Shown here: positions 1-8,674 of the stretch, piece by piece
Layout of the letters: every line of letters starts with the position of its first letter
How positions within the stretch are numbered: the first letter of the stretch is position 1
Source: Streptomyces mirabilis
Lineage (GTDB): Bacteria; Actinomycetota; Actinomycetes; Streptomycetales; Streptomycetaceae
DNA length: 64,000 nucleotides
Assembly (NCBI RefSeq): GCF_039503195.1
Contig: NZ_JBCJKP010000001.1
Coordinates: 8,990,001 to 9,054,000, forward strand
Direction of reading: 5' to 3'
Made by a program: the position numbers and the translations under genes
The notes under the pieces: model-generated
The model's database searches: none
What the model saw: only the letters and a program-made list of their open reading frames with translations
What the model was told of the DNA's origin: nothing

Positions 1-1217
1 AGGTGCGGGAGCGCGCCGTAGTAGCAGCACTGGGCACTGTCCGAGGTGATGACCGCGTCGTCGGCCAGGACGGCGCGGATCGCCCGTAGGTACGGGAGCC
101 AGCGCGCGTCGCGCGCGGCACTCCCGGAGAACCGCGCGTCCCGCACCACGGCGACCTCGTCGACGTCGATGCCGCCTCGTGGGTCGGGGATGTCGTGTCG
201 CACGCGCGTGTGGAGGCCCATTTCCGACAACAGCCCCTCCAGGGAGGCCCGCGCGTCGCCGACGAGCGCGATGTCCGTGGGCAGCCCGGAGTGCATCTGG
301 TCCGGGTCGAGGTCGGCCCGCACGAGCGTGCCCCCGAGGGCGGTCGGCGGCGACCAGAAATCGGACTCGGCCAGCTCCGTGCCCACGGCGAGGACGACAT
401 CGCGACCCGCCAGCCACTTCTGCACCGACTCAGTGTGCAGCGAGACGCCGAGCGAGAGCGGATGCCGCTCGGGTACGACGCCCTTGCCGTTGGCGGTCGT
501 CACGACGGGCGCGCCGCACGCCTCCGCGAGAGCGAGACAGACGGTCGCGGCGCCGCGCGCGCCACCGCCGAGCACCAGTGCGGGCCGCCGCGCCTCCCGC
601 AGGGCGCGTGCGGCGCGTCGTACGGCCTCGGCGTCCGGCAGGGTCGGCGCGGAGGCCGGGGCGAGCCGCACCGGCCCGGCGGCCTCGGCCGCCGTCAGCA
701 GGTCCAGCGGCACCTCGATGTGCACCGGCCGCGGTCGCCGCGTACGGAAGAGGGTGAACGCGCGTGCCACGGCGGCGCCGATCTCGGTCACCGAGGAGAC
801 CCGGTGGCTGAACGCGGCGACGCCCCGCAGCGCCTCGGTCTGGCTGCGCATCTCGTGCAGCAGTCCGGTCGACAGCCGGGGGTGGCGCAGCGGCATACCG
901 GGGGAGACGACCAGCAGGGGCACGCTGTCCGCGTAGGCCTGCCCGACGGCGGCCGTGACGTTGAGGAGCGCGGGACCGGTGGTCGTGATCACGACACCGG
1001 GGCGCCCCGTCACGCGCGCGTACCCGTCGGCGGCGTACCCGGCGCCCTGTTCGTGGCGCGGGGTCGCGTGCCGGACGCCGTACGCCGTCAGGTGCCGGTA
1101 GATCTCCAGGTTGTGCGTGCCGGGAATGCCGAACGCCTGCGTCACGTCATGCGCGGCGAGCGCCCGGACGAGCGCCTCGCCACCGGTGAGCACACCGCTG
1201 CGCGGGTCGGCCTCCAT
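1..1217 (-). CDS. Thiamine-diphosphate-dependent enzyme, acetolactate-synthase-like (3' part outside window)
   Basis: This is the N-terminal ~405 residues of a ThDP enzyme of the acetolactate synthase / 2-oxoacid decarboxylase superfamily. The N-terminal Pyr domain is plain: AFGIPGTHNLEIYR near residues 30-45, the HEQGAGYAADGYAR stretch with the catalytic Glu that activates the ThDP ring, and the conserved TTTGPALLN segment. It then runs into the central domain, with RPRPVHIEVPLDLL at about residue 175. The GTHNLE variant resembles the guanidino-oxopentanoate decarboxylase (AruI-like) branch more than IlvB, so the substrate is open. The start ATG at 1217 has a GGAGGCACC ribosome-binding site. 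The gene runs off the left edge, so the C-terminal PP domain is not seen. Two 18-bp palindromes lie just upstream. Confidence 0.85.
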   Translation of the reverse strand, partial: MEADPRSGVLTGGEALVRALAAHDVTQAFGIPGTHNLEIYRHLTAYGVRHATPRHEQGAGYAADGYARVTGRPGVVITTTGPALLNVTAAVGQAYADSVPLLVVSPGMPLRHPRLSTGLLHEMRSQTEALRGVAAFSHRVSSVTEIGAAVARAFTLFRTRRPRPVHIEVPLDLLTAAEAAGPVRLAPASAPTLPDAEAVRRAARALREARRPALVLGGGARGAATVCLALAEACGAPVVTTANGKGVVPERHPLSLGVSLHTESVQKWLAGRDVVLAVGTELAESDFWSPPTALGGTLVRADLDPDQMHSGLPTDIALVGDARASLEGLLSEMGLHTRVRHDIPDPRGGIDVDEVAVVRDARFSGSAARDARWLPYLRAIRAVLADDAVITSDSAQCCYYGALPH

Positions 1218-1270
1218 GGTGCCTCCAGGTGCGGGACGAGCGGCGCGACCGAAGACCCACCGGTGTCTTT

Positions 1271-1336
1271 ACTGAATCGCCATTCAGTATCGGGAGTGAC
1301 TCCGAAATCTGTCAATTTACTGAACGGATCATCAGT
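1271..1336. promoter_or_regulatory. Pair of 18-bp palindromic operators upstream of the ThDP enzyme
   Basis: ACTGAATCGCCATTCAGT (1271-1288) has perfect 7-bp arms, and ACTGAACGGATCATCAGT (1319-1336) keeps the outer ACTGA/TCAGT. The centres are 48 bp apart in an AT-richer pocket of otherwise GC-rich DNA between the divergent genes starting at 1217 and 1607. Paired 18-bp palindromes like this are typical of TetR/MarR-type repressors. No such regulator gene is adjacent inside the window. The rest of 1218-1606 shows no gene; TAAT at 1571 could be part of a -10 for the rightward gene. Confidence 0.55.
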
Positions 1337-1606
1337 AGTGGGTCTGAGGCGCACCGCCCGGCGAAGGCCGGACCGGACCGCGGGACGCGTGGCGGAAGAA
1401 GACCGTGCGCCGCGGGGTTGGGGAGACGCGGGCCATCGGGGCCACCTCATGTGATGTCGGGCCCCGGGTGTGTCCCCGGGCGGGTCGCACCAGGGTCCGG
1501 ACCTCGCGGTGTGTACCGGGGACATCGCGCTGTGACACCGTCGACCCGGCGCTGTCAGAGGGGCCGACCATAATGGGAGGCCTGACCGACTCCACTGGGA
1601 GGTACC

Positions 1607-2839
1607 GTGACCGGTTTCCGTACGTTGAGCTCCGGGCTCCGCGCGTTGCAGCCCGCCGCCTTCGGCGCGGACCCCGGCGGTGAGCGCATGGAGCGCATCC
1701 GTAGATCGCCGAATTTCGCGGACGGTGTCTTCCAGAACCCGGTGAGTGCCCGGACCCGCCCCGACGGCTCCATGCTCGAGTTCGCGAAGGTCTTCTTCCG
1801 CAAGGAGGAGCGCGCCCACCGCGCCCCGGCGGGCACGGTGCCGGTGTACCCCACCACGCTCGCCGACCTCGCCAAGCCCGCGGCGAGCGGGTTGCGGATC
1901 ACCTGGATGGGGCACTCCAGTGTGCTCGCCGAGATAGACGGGCACCGGGTGCTGTTCGACCCCGTATGGGGCGAGCGCTGTTCCCCCTTCAACTTCGTCG
2001 GGCCCAAGCGGCTGCACCCGGTGCCCCTGCCGCTGGCCGCGCTCGGCCCGGTCGACGTCGTCGTCATCTCGCACGACCACTACGACCACCTCGACCTGCC
2101 CACCATCAAGGCCCTGGCCGACACGGACACGGTCTTCGCGGTGCCGCTCGGCGTCGGCGCCCACCTGGAGCACTGGGGCGTCTCGTCCGACCGCGTGCGC
2201 GAGCTGGACTGGAACGAGAGCACCAAGGTCGGCGGCATCTCCCTGACCGCGACACCCGCCCGGCACTTCTGCGGCCGCGGCCTGCGCAACACCCAGCACA
2301 CGCTCTGGGCCTCCTGGGTGGTGACGGGTGACGAGCACCGGATCTACCACAGCGGGGACACCGGCTACTTCGAGGGCTTCAAGGACATCGGCGCCGAGCA
2401 CGGCCCGTTCGACATCACGATGATCCAGATCGGGGCGTACAGCGAGTTCTGGCCCGACATCCACATGACGCCCGAGGAGGGCATGCGCACCCACCTGGAC
2501 CTCCAGGGCGGGCGCCCCACCGGCGTGATGCTGCCCATCCACTGGGCCACGTTCAACCTGGCGACCCACCCGTGGGTGGAGCCCGGCGAGGGCACGATGG
2601 CAGCCGCGCACGCGGTGGGCGCCCGTGTCGCGCTGCCCCGCCCGGGCCAGCCCTTCGAGCCCACCGCCGAGACCGTCCCGGCCGAGCCCTGGTGGCGTGG
2701 TGTGGCCATGCCGCCGAGGGGTGGCTGGCCCGCCGTCGAGAAGTCTGGAGCGGATACCTCCGTTTCCGACACTCCGGGTGATGTCGTGGGCCAGGCTTCC
2801 GAAGGCACCGGAGAACCGGAGACGGTGCCCGCGAGCTGA
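1607..2839 (+). CDS. Metallo-beta-lactamase-fold hydrolase (NAPE-PLD / UlaG-like)
   Basis: A 410-residue MBL-fold protein. The metal-binding HxHxDH motif reads SHDHYDHLD at about residue 155, preceded by the ITWMGHSSVLAEIDG strand typical of the NAPE-PLD/UlaG branch. Later metal ligands fall in TPARHFCGRG and YHSGDTGYF, and PIHWATF supplies the last His. This branch hydrolyses phosphodiester-type substrates such as N-acyl phosphatidylethanolamines, but many bacterial members have no known substrate. No signal peptide is seen, so it is probably cytoplasmic. The GTG at 1607 is chosen because GGGAGG lies 4-5 bases upstream. It is a single-gene unit closed by a strong terminator. The Pro/Glu-rich last ~40 residues look like a disordered tail. 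Confidence 0.85.
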   Translation: MTGFRTLSSGLRALQPAAFGADPGGERMERIRRSPNFADGVFQNPVSARTRPDGSMLEFAKVFFRKEERAHRAPAGTVPVYPTTLADLAKPAASGLRITWMGHSSVLAEIDGHRVLFDPVWGERCSPFNFVGPKRLHPVPLPLAALGPVDVVVISHDHYDHLDLPTIKALADTDTVFAVPLGVGAHLEHWGVSSDRVRELDWNESTKVGGISLTATPARHFCGRGLRNTQHTLWASWVVTGDEHRIYHSGDTGYFEGFKDIGAEHGPFDITMIQIGAYSEFWPDIHMTPEEGMRTHLDLQGGRPTGVMLPIHWATFNLATHPWVEPGEGTMAAAHAVGARVALPRPGQPFEPTAETVPAEPWWRGVAMPPRGGWPAVEKSGADTSVSDTPGDVVGQASEGTGEPETVPAS

Positions 2840-2861
2840 ATTTCCTGAATGTCCGATTGGC

Positions 2862-2900
2862 GGCGAGGGTCGGGGAGCGAGCTGCTCCCCGACCCTCGCC
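2862..2900 (+). terminator. Intrinsic terminator after the MBL hydrolase
   Basis: A perfect 17-bp stem (GGCGAGGGTCGGGGAGC and its complement) with a 5-base GAGCT loop starts 22 bases after the stop codon and is followed by GTTTGTT. It probably isolates the hydrolase from conservon 1. The remaining stretch to 3196 contains no gene and presumably holds the conservon promoter. Confidence 0.85.
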
Positions 2901-3196
2901 GTTTGTTCGCGACCGGTTCTGACCAGCTCTGATCGGATCCGTGACGCAAGGGAACGTGCGTCCGAAGGGGATATCGGTCTGCCGTGCGAGGCCTCATACC
3001 AGAGCGGGACGCCTTCCGGGGGAGTTTGTCAACTGCCCACCGCACATGATGGCTTGGCGACTACTGTCAGTTGCCGTCGGGCGACGCGGGGCCGAATTTT
3101 TCGGCTCTCTCGACCGGCATCGCGATGGCGCACGCCCGAGCCGCGCAGACCCGCGGGAGCCCCCGTGGCCCCCGACGCACCAGTACGAGGACGCCG

Positions 3197-5263
3197 ATGT
3201 CTCACCTCCGCGCACCGGCCGCACGCGCAGACCGCCGTGAGGGCGGGCGGCACGGGCGGCCGGTCGCCCGCACGGTCCACCCGCAGCCCGAGACCCGCCT
3301 ACGGCCCCAGTTACTGCGCCTGGCGGTCCTGCCGCCGATCGCGGTGGCGCTCAGCGGCTGTGCGGCCGTGCTGTTCACGGTCCGCTCCACCGGCGCACGC
3401 CCCGGCGTAGTCCTGTGGGCGGTGCTCGCAGGCGCCGGGTCCGTGGCCCTCGCGGGCATCCTGATCGCCGCCGTGGGCGCCGACCGGGCCGCCACGTCCG
3501 TGCGGGAACGCATCGGCGCCCTGCGCCGCGGCAGCGCCCGTACCGAGGCCGACCTGCGCGCCGTCGTCGAGGGCCTGCGCCGGGGCGAGAGCCCTCCCAC
3601 GCCCAAGCCGCGCCAACGGCCCAAGCCGGACGCCGACGAGTTCGAGCTGCTCGCCGCCGACCTCTCCCGCGCGCACGACGGCGCCGTCACCGCCGTCGTG
3701 CAGGCGGCCCAACTCTCCAGCCAGGCGGGCAGCGAGCAGAAGGTCGAGGTCTTCGTCAATCTCGCGCGGCGGCTTCAGTCCCTCGTGCACCGCGAGATCT
3801 CGATCCTCGACGAGCTGGAGAACGAGATCGAGGACCCGGACCTGCTGAAGGGCCTCTTCCACGTCGACCACCTCGCCACCCGCATCCGCCGGCACGCCGA
3901 GAACCTCGCCGTGCTCGGCGGCGCCGTCTCGCGCCGTCAGTGGAGCAACCCCGTCTCCATGACCGAGGTGCTGCGGTCCGCGATCGCCGAGGTCGAGCAG
4001 TACTCGCGGGTCAAACTGGTGCCCCCGATCGACGGCACCCTGCGCGGGCACGCCGTCGCCGACGTCATCCACCTGCTGGCCGAACTCGTCGAGAACGCCA
4101 CGGTGTTCTCCGCCCCGCACACCCAAGTCCTGTTGCGCGTCAACCTCGTCACCTCCGGCCTCGCGGTCGAGGTCGAGGACCGGGGCCTGGGCATGCCCCT
4201 GGGCGAACAGAACAAGATGAACGCGCTGCTCACCGACCCCGATCAGGTGAATGTAGCCAGTCTCCTCCAGGACGGCCGGATCGGTCTGTTCGTGGTGTCC
4301 CAGCTCGCCCGGCGGCACGGCATCCACGTACGGCTCCAGACCAACATCTACGGCGGTGTCCAGGCCGTACTCGTCGTACCGCAGGCGCTGTTGGGCGCGC
4401 CGCCGGGCGCCATCGGCGACGTATCGCAAGCACAGTCCCAGCAGACACAGCAGACACAGCAGTCCCAGCAGACGCAGCAGCTCAAGGCCGGCGGCCCGCG
4501 TCCGCCCGCCGGGCCACAGACAGGGCCGACCGCGCCCGTGTCGTCCGCCGGCGCGACGGTGGCCTCCGTGCCGCGACAGGGACAGCGGGACCAGACGCAG
4601 CCCGCCGCGCCCGGCACGGGCGGCAGTGGCCCGGCGCCGCTCCCCGTGCGCGGCGCCCGCGCGGAGCGGCCCAACCCGGCCGAGGCCCTGCCCGGCATCC
4701 GGCCCGACGACCGGCCCGTGGTCGCGGAGAACGCGGCCATGCCGCCCACCCCTCGCAACGGCGCGGTGCGCGGCACCATGGGCAAGCCCCAGCTGCCCAA
4801 GCGGCGCGCCCAGGAGCACATCGCACCCCAACTGCGCGACGGGCCCTTGCCCCGCCAGGATCCGGAGCAGGTCGTCGGCCACGACCCCGGTCTGATGGCG
4901 GCGTTCCAGCGGGGGATCGGGCTCGCGGAGGCCCAGCACGCCGAGGAACGGCGCACGGAGGCACCGCACAGCGGAGCAGCGCACCTGGAGCGGCCGCACC
5001 CCGATCTGCCGCACTCCGACCTGCTGCATCCGGACCCGCTGCACCGGGACCCGCCGCACCCGGATCCGCGGCACCTGGCCCCGTTGCCGCCGCTGGATGT
5101 GATCCGCGTCGACCGGACGTCCACGGGCGGCGCGCCCCGCATATCCGAGACCCACACGGCGCACGCCCCCGCCCAGCACGAGGCACACGGGACCCGCGAC
5201 AACGCACCCGCGCCCGGACACGACCACACGGCCCGGCACGACGGGAGCACAACGGCCGGATGA
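3197..5263 (+). CDS. cvnA: Conservon 1 sensor-kinase-like protein CvnA
   Basis: A 688-residue CvnA, the membrane sensor-kinase-like member of a cvnABCD conservon. Two membrane segments lie at about residues 39-60 and 69-92. They are followed by a helical dimerisation region and a HATPase_c domain, with N-box ELVENATVFS near 296, G-box EDRGLGM near 329, and GLFVVSQLARRHG. A phospho-acceptor H-box is not obvious, as usual for this family. The last ~270 residues are low complexity: a Gln/Thr run (QQTQQTQQSQQTQQ) and a His/Pro/Asp repeat in which PH and LH alternate with PD, around residues 590-640. The ATG at 3197 is preferred (GAGG upstream, TM1 well placed); in-frame starts at 3071 (TTG) and 3125 (ATG) exist. 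CvnA recruits CvnB-D at the membrane in the S. coelicolor model. Confidence 0.85.
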   Translation: MSHLRAPAARADRREGGRHGRPVARTVHPQPETRLRPQLLRLAVLPPIAVALSGCAAVLFTVRSTGARPGVVLWAVLAGAGSVALAGILIAAVGADRAATSVRERIGALRRGSARTEADLRAVVEGLRRGESPPTPKPRQRPKPDADEFELLAADLSRAHDGAVTAVVQAAQLSSQAGSEQKVEVFVNLARRLQSLVHREISILDELENEIEDPDLLKGLFHVDHLATRIRRHAENLAVLGGAVSRRQWSNPVSMTEVLRSAIAEVEQYSRVKLVPPIDGTLRGHAVADVIHLLAELVENATVFSAPHTQVLLRVNLVTSGLAVEVEDRGLGMPLGEQNKMNALLTDPDQVNVASLLQDGRIGLFVVSQLARRHGIHVRLQTNIYGGVQAVLVVPQALLGAPPGAIGDVSQAQSQQTQQTQQSQQTQQLKAGGPRPPAGPQTGPTAPVSSAGATVASVPRQGQRDQTQPAAPGTGGSGPAPLPVRGARAERPNPAEALPGIRPDDRPVVAENAAMPPTPRNGAVRGTMGKPQLPKRRAQEHIAPQLRDGPLPRQDPEQVVGHDPGLMAAFQRGIGLAEAQHAEERRTEAPHSGAAHLERPHPDLPHSDLLHPDPLHRDPPHPDPRHLAPLPPLDVIRVDRTSTGGAPRISETHTAHAPAQHEAHGTRDNAPAPGHDHTARHDGSTTAG

Positions 5264-5355
5264 CCACCCCCCTGACGACCCCCACCCGCACGCCCTCCCA
5301 CACCCCCACACCCTCCGCTCCGGCAGACCTTCGTACTTCAAGGAGTCGATCCACC

Positions 5356-5796
5356 ATGGCGAGCGACGCGCCGACCGCCCACGCCCATGTATCCGATCTC
5401 GACTGGCTGATGAGCGGCCTCGTACAGCGCGTACCGCACACGAACAGCGCGGTACTCCTCTCCTGCGACGGACTCGTGAAGTCGGTCCACGGACTCGACC
5501 CGGACAGCGCCGACCACATGGCGGCGCTCGCCTCCGGCCTCTACTCGCTCGGCCGCAGCGCGGGCGTGCGCTTCGGCGACGGCGGTGACGTACGCCAGGT
5601 CGTCGTCGAACTCGACTCGACCCTGCTGTTCGTCTCCACCGCGGGCTCCGGCACCTGTCTCGCCGTGCTCGCCGGCCGCGAGGCCGACGCGGCGGTGCTC
5701 GGCTACGAGATGGCGATGCTGGTCAAGAGCGTCCGTCCGTATCTGATGACCGCGCCCCGGCAGGCCGCCGTGGAACCGCCTGCGATGAGGCCTTGA
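5356..5796 (+). CDS. cvnB: Conservon 1 roadblock/LC7 protein CvnB
   Basis: A 146-residue roadblock/LC7-domain protein. The fold is recognisable from the order LDWLMSGLVQRVP, the strand AVLLSCDGLVKSVHGL and the helix DHMAALASGLYSLGRSAG, followed by VVELDSTLLFVSTAGSGTCLAVLAG. In bacteria such proteins act as regulators of small Ras-like GTPases, here CvnD. An AAGGAGTCGATCCACC ribosome-binding region precedes the ATG at 5356. It is separated from cvnA by 92 bases, and its TGA overlaps the TTG start of cvnC. Confidence 0.9.
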   Translation: MASDAPTAHAHVSDLDWLMSGLVQRVPHTNSAVLLSCDGLVKSVHGLDPDSADHMAALASGLYSLGRSAGVRFGDGGDVRQVVVELDSTLLFVSTAGSGTCLAVLAGREADAAVLGYEMAMLVKSVRPYLMTAPRQAAVEPPAMRP

Positions 5797-6170
5797 GCGT
5801 GGCCGCGGCCGGCGACGGGCCCTGGCTCGACGACGCGGCCGGACGGCTGGTGCGCCCCTACACGGTCAGCAACGGCCGGACCCGGCCGACCACCGCCCTC
5901 GACCTGTTGTCGCAGGTGATGGCCACCGGGGCAACACCTCTGGGCTACCTGGGCCCCGAGCACACCCAGGCACTCGAACTGTGCCGGGCGCCCGTCTCGG
6001 TCGCGGAGATCGCCGCACACCTGAAGCTGCCCGCAGCGGTCACCAAGGTGCTGCTCTCCGACCTCGTCGACTGCGGGGCACTGACCACCAAGCCGCCCGA
6101 GTTCCACCACAACCCCACTGACCGGTCTCTTCTGGAGGCAGTGCTCGATGGACTACGACGACAGCTCTGA
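5793..6170 (+). CDS. cvnC: Conservon 1 DUF742 protein CvnC
   Basis: A 125-residue DUF742 protein with the diagnostic LVRPYTVSNGRTRPTTALDLLSQ opening, split in the middle by the variable ALELCRAPVSVAEIAAHLKLP segment. That segment looks like a small helix-turn-helix, and VTKVLLSDLVDCGAL reads as a recognition-helix-like stretch. Start choice is TTG at 5793 (TTGA overlap with the cvnB stop) or GTG at 5799; both give a full domain. The 3' end overlaps cvnD by 23 bases, so B, C and D should be translationally coupled. Confidence 0.88.
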   Translation: MSVAAAGDGPWLDDAAGRLVRPYTVSNGRTRPTTALDLLSQVMATGATPLGYLGPEHTQALELCRAPVSVAEIAAHLKLPAAVTKVLLSDLVDCGALTTKPPEFHHNPTDRSLLEAVLDGLRRQL

Positions 6171-6735
6171 TCCCTTCCCCACCGCGCTGAAGATCCTGGT
6201 GGCCGGAGGGTTCGGGGTCGGCAAGACGACCTTCGTGGGCGCGGTGAGCGAGATCGCGCCGCTCAGCACGGAGGAGCTGCTCACCACGGTCAGCGCCGCG
6301 ACCGACAATCTCGACGGCGTCGAGAACAAGGTCGAGACCACCGTGGCGATGGACTTCGGCCGCATCACCCTCGATCCGGAACACGTCCTGTACCTGTTCG
6401 GCACCCCCGGGCAGCAGCGGTTCTGGTTCATGTGGGACGAGCTGTCCGAGGGCGCGCTCGGCGCGGTGATCCTCGCCGACACCCGTCGCCTGGAGGACTG
6501 TTTCGCGGCCGTCGACTTCTTCGAGCAGCGCGGTCTCGGCTTCATCGTCGCCGTCAACGAGTTCGACGGTGCCTACCGCTACGACCCCGAGGAGGTGCGC
6601 GCGGCCATCGACCTCGACCCCGAGATCCCCATCGTGCGCTGCGACGCCCGGATCTCCAGTTCGGGTGTGCAGACCCTGCTCACGCTGGTCCGCCACCTCC
6701 TCGCCCACGCACCGACGCACGCACCCATCCGCTGA
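6148..6735 (+). CDS. cvnD: Conservon 1 Ras-like GTPase CvnD
   Basis: A 195-residue ATP/GTP-binding protein. The P-loop GGFGVGKTTF is at residues 20-29, the switch I-like TTVAMDFGRI follows, the DxxG-like LFGTPGQQRFWFMWDEL is switch II, and VAVNEFDG replaces the NKxD motif. It belongs to the Streptomyces CvnD family and cycles nucleotide under control of CvnB. GGAGGCAGTGCTCG precedes the ATG, inside the end of cvnC. Confidence 0.9.
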   Translation: MDYDDSSDPFPTALKILVAGGFGVGKTTFVGAVSEIAPLSTEELLTTVSAATDNLDGVENKVETTVAMDFGRITLDPEHVLYLFGTPGQQRFWFMWDELSEGALGAVILADTRRLEDCFAAVDFFEQRGLGFIVAVNEFDGAYRYDPEEVRAAIDLDPEIPIVRCDARISSSGVQTLLTLVRHLLAHAPTHAPIR

Positions 6736-6840
6736 GCCCGCACCCGGCGTACTCCTTCGACCGCTGAGCCCGCACCCGACCCACGTCCCCCGCCACGGAG
6801 CCCACACCATGACGCCCGCCCCACACCAGGGAGCCCGTAG

Positions 6841-7431
6841 ATGAGTTACGACCCGCCGCGCCCGGCCGGTCGTCTGCTGCTGACCCCGGAGGACAAGGAC
6901 GCCCCCGCCCGGGTCGGCCGGCTGCGCCGGCTGGGCCTGGGAGAGCACACGGAACCCGCCTTCGACGCCTTCGCGGACCGGCTCGCCGAGGTCGCCGCGG
7001 TGCCGTACTCGATGGTCAACTTCATCGACGAGAACCGGCAGTTCTTCGCGGGCCTGCACACCCCGGACGGAAACGTCTCGGTCACCCGGCCGCTCCCGGC
7101 CGCCCCGGACGGCACCGTGAAGGTCGTCGGACGCTACATGACCCGCGACTACGGGTTCTGCCCCCACGTGGTGGTCCGCCGCAGGGCGCTGGTCCTGGAA
7201 GACGTCTGCGACTACCCGCGTTTCGCCGGCAATCCGGTCGTCGACGAGATCGGCGTCCGTTCCTACCTGGGGGCCCCGCTCATCGACCGCACCGGCATCG
7301 CCCTCGGCACGATCTGCGTCGTCGACCTCGAACCGCGCCCGTGGGGGAAGGCCGGCCTGGAGACCATCAAGTCGATGGCGGCGGAACTGGTCGAGCGGAT
7401 CGAGCGCAGGGCGGACACCGGGGGGATCTGA
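6841..7431 (+). CDS. GAF-domain protein, fifth gene of conservon 1
   Basis: A 196-residue protein with one GAF domain filling residues ~25-190 (AAVPYSMVNFIDENRQFFAGL, then GFCPHVVVRRRALVLEDV, then VRSYLGAPLIDRTGIALGTICVVD). The arrangement matches GAF proteins that sense small ligands or redox state, and two Cys (GFCPH and TICVVD) sit at typical sites. It follows cvnD by 105 bases with GGGAGCCCGTAG before the ATG and no terminator between, so it is probably co-transcribed and may feed a cytoplasmic signal into the conservon. Confidence 0.82.
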   Translation: MSYDPPRPAGRLLLTPEDKDAPARVGRLRRLGLGEHTEPAFDAFADRLAEVAAVPYSMVNFIDENRQFFAGLHTPDGNVSVTRPLPAAPDGTVKVVGRYMTRDYGFCPHVVVRRRALVLEDVCDYPRFAGNPVVDEIGVRSYLGAPLIDRTGIALGTICVVDLEPRPWGKAGLETIKSMAAELVERIERRADTGGI

Positions 7432-7434
7432 CAC

Positions 7435-7475
7435 GCGCGGCCGGAGGCGTGAAGGAAAGCTGCGGCCGCGCTTAA
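7435..7475 (+). terminator. Probable terminator after conservon 1
   Basis: Inverted repeat GCGCGGCCG (7435-7443) / CGGCCGCGC (7463-7471), 19-base loop, followed by TTAAGAAATCC. It lies between the GAF gene stop and the threonine operon. Confidence 0.55.
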
Positions 7476-7596
7476 GAAATCCTCGATGGACCAACGGCGC
7501 ACCCGTGCGGCAGATTTCTCCGGGAAATCACCCCTCTCCCCGGTACGGGCGCCTTCGGTGTGCCCTGCTCCGGGATCTCACCACGGGAGCCACACC

Positions 7597-8625
7597 TTGA
7601 AGGCGCTGGTCAAGGAGAAGGCGGAGCCCGGGCTCTGGCTGACGGACGTCCCGGAACCGGAGATCGGCCCGGGCGACGTACTGATCAAGGTCCTCAGGAC
7701 CGGGATCTGCGGCACCGACCTGCACATCCGCAACTGGGACGGCTGGGCGCAGCAGGCCGTCCGCACGCCGCTCGTCCTCGGCCACGAGTTCGTCGGAGAG
7801 GTGGTCGAGACCGGCCGCGACGTCGCCGAGATCAAGGCGGGCGACCGGGTGAGCGGCGAGGGGCACCTCGTGTGCGGCAAGTGCCGGAACTGCCTGGCCG
7901 GGCGCCGCCACCTGTGCCGTGCCACGGTCGGCCTGGGCGTCGGCCGCGACGGCGCGTTCGCCGAGTACGTGGCGCTGCCCGCCGCGAACGTGTGGGTGCA
8001 CCGCGTCCCCGTCGACCTCGACGTCGCCGCGATCTTCGACCCGTTCGGCAACGCCGTGCACACGGCGCTGTCCTTCCCCCTGGTCGGCGAGGACGTCCTC
8101 ATCACGGGCGCGGGCCCGATCGGTCTGATGGCCGCGGCCGTGGCCCGGCACGCGGGTGCCCGCAACGTCGTCATCACCGACGTCAGCGAGGAGCGCCTCG
8201 ACCTCGCCCGCAAGATCGGCGTCAGCCTCGCGCTGAACGTCGCGGAGTCGACCATCGCCGACGGGCAGCGCGCCCTCGGCCTGCGCGAGGGCTTCGACAT
8301 CGGCCTGGAGATGTCCGGCCGTCCCGAGGCGATGCGCGACATGATCGCCAACATGACGCACGGCGGCCGGATCGCGATGCTCGGCCTGCCCGCCGAGGAG
8401 TTCCCGGTCGACTGGTCCCGGATCGTCACCTCCATGATCACGATCAAGGGCATCTACGGCCGTGAGATGTTCGAGACCTGGTACGCGATGTCCGTCCTCC
8501 TCGAAGGCGGCCTCGACCTCGCGCCGGTCATCACCGGCCGCTACGGCTACCGCGACTACGAGGCGGCCTTCGCGGACGCCGCGAGCGGCCGCGGCGGCAA
8601 GGTCATCCTCGACTGGAGCGCGTGA
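7597..8625 (+). CDS. tdh: L-threonine 3-dehydrogenase
   Basis: A 342-residue zinc alcohol-dehydrogenase-family enzyme that oxidises L-threonine to 2-amino-3-ketobutyrate with NAD+. Visible parts are the catalytic zinc site ([20 protein letters not shown]), the structural zinc Cys cluster [15 protein letters not shown], the Rossmann motif [10 protein letters not shown] at about 170, and the Tdh-specific [14 protein letters not shown] at 7597 is chosen because it gives the family's standard length (341-343) and has GGGAGC upstream; the frame is open back to 7486, but that region is not conserved-looking. The kbl gene follows 49 bases later and completes threonine conversion to glycine and acetyl-CoA. 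Confidence 0.93.
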   Translation: MKALVKEKAEPGLWLTDVPEPEIGPGDVLIKVLRTGICGTDLHIRNWDGWAQQAVRTPLVLGHEFVGEVVETGRDVAEIKAGDRVSGEGHLVCGKCRNCLAGRRHLCRATVGLGVGRDGAFAEYVALPAANVWVHRVPVDLDVAAIFDPFGNAVHTALSFPLVGEDVLITGAGPIGLMAAAVARHAGARNVVITDVSEERLDLARKIGVSLALNVAESTIADGQRALGLREGFDIGLEMSGRPEAMRDMIANMTHGGRIAMLGLPAEEFPVDWSRIVTSMITIKGIYGREMFETWYAMSVLLEGGLDLAPVITGRYGYRDYEAAFADAASGRGGKVILDWSA

Positions 8626-8674
8626 GCGTCCGCAAGAGCCCCTCCGAACCGCGTGACCCCCTAGGAGCCCCTCC

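Noticed and set aside
1142..2611. A 489-codon minus-strand open frame opposite the MBL hydrolase
   Set aside because: It is Val/Gly/Arg-rich shadow of the real gene, with no family signature; the plus-strand hydrolase has all motifs.
5000..5090. CRISPR-like short repeats
   Set aside because: The periodic sequence encodes the His/Pro/Asp repeat of CvnA in frame; units are short, imperfect and without spacers.
3311..5341. A 676-codon minus-strand frame opposite cvnA
   Set aside because: Low-complexity antisense frame produced by GC bias; CvnA domains on the plus strand are unambiguous.
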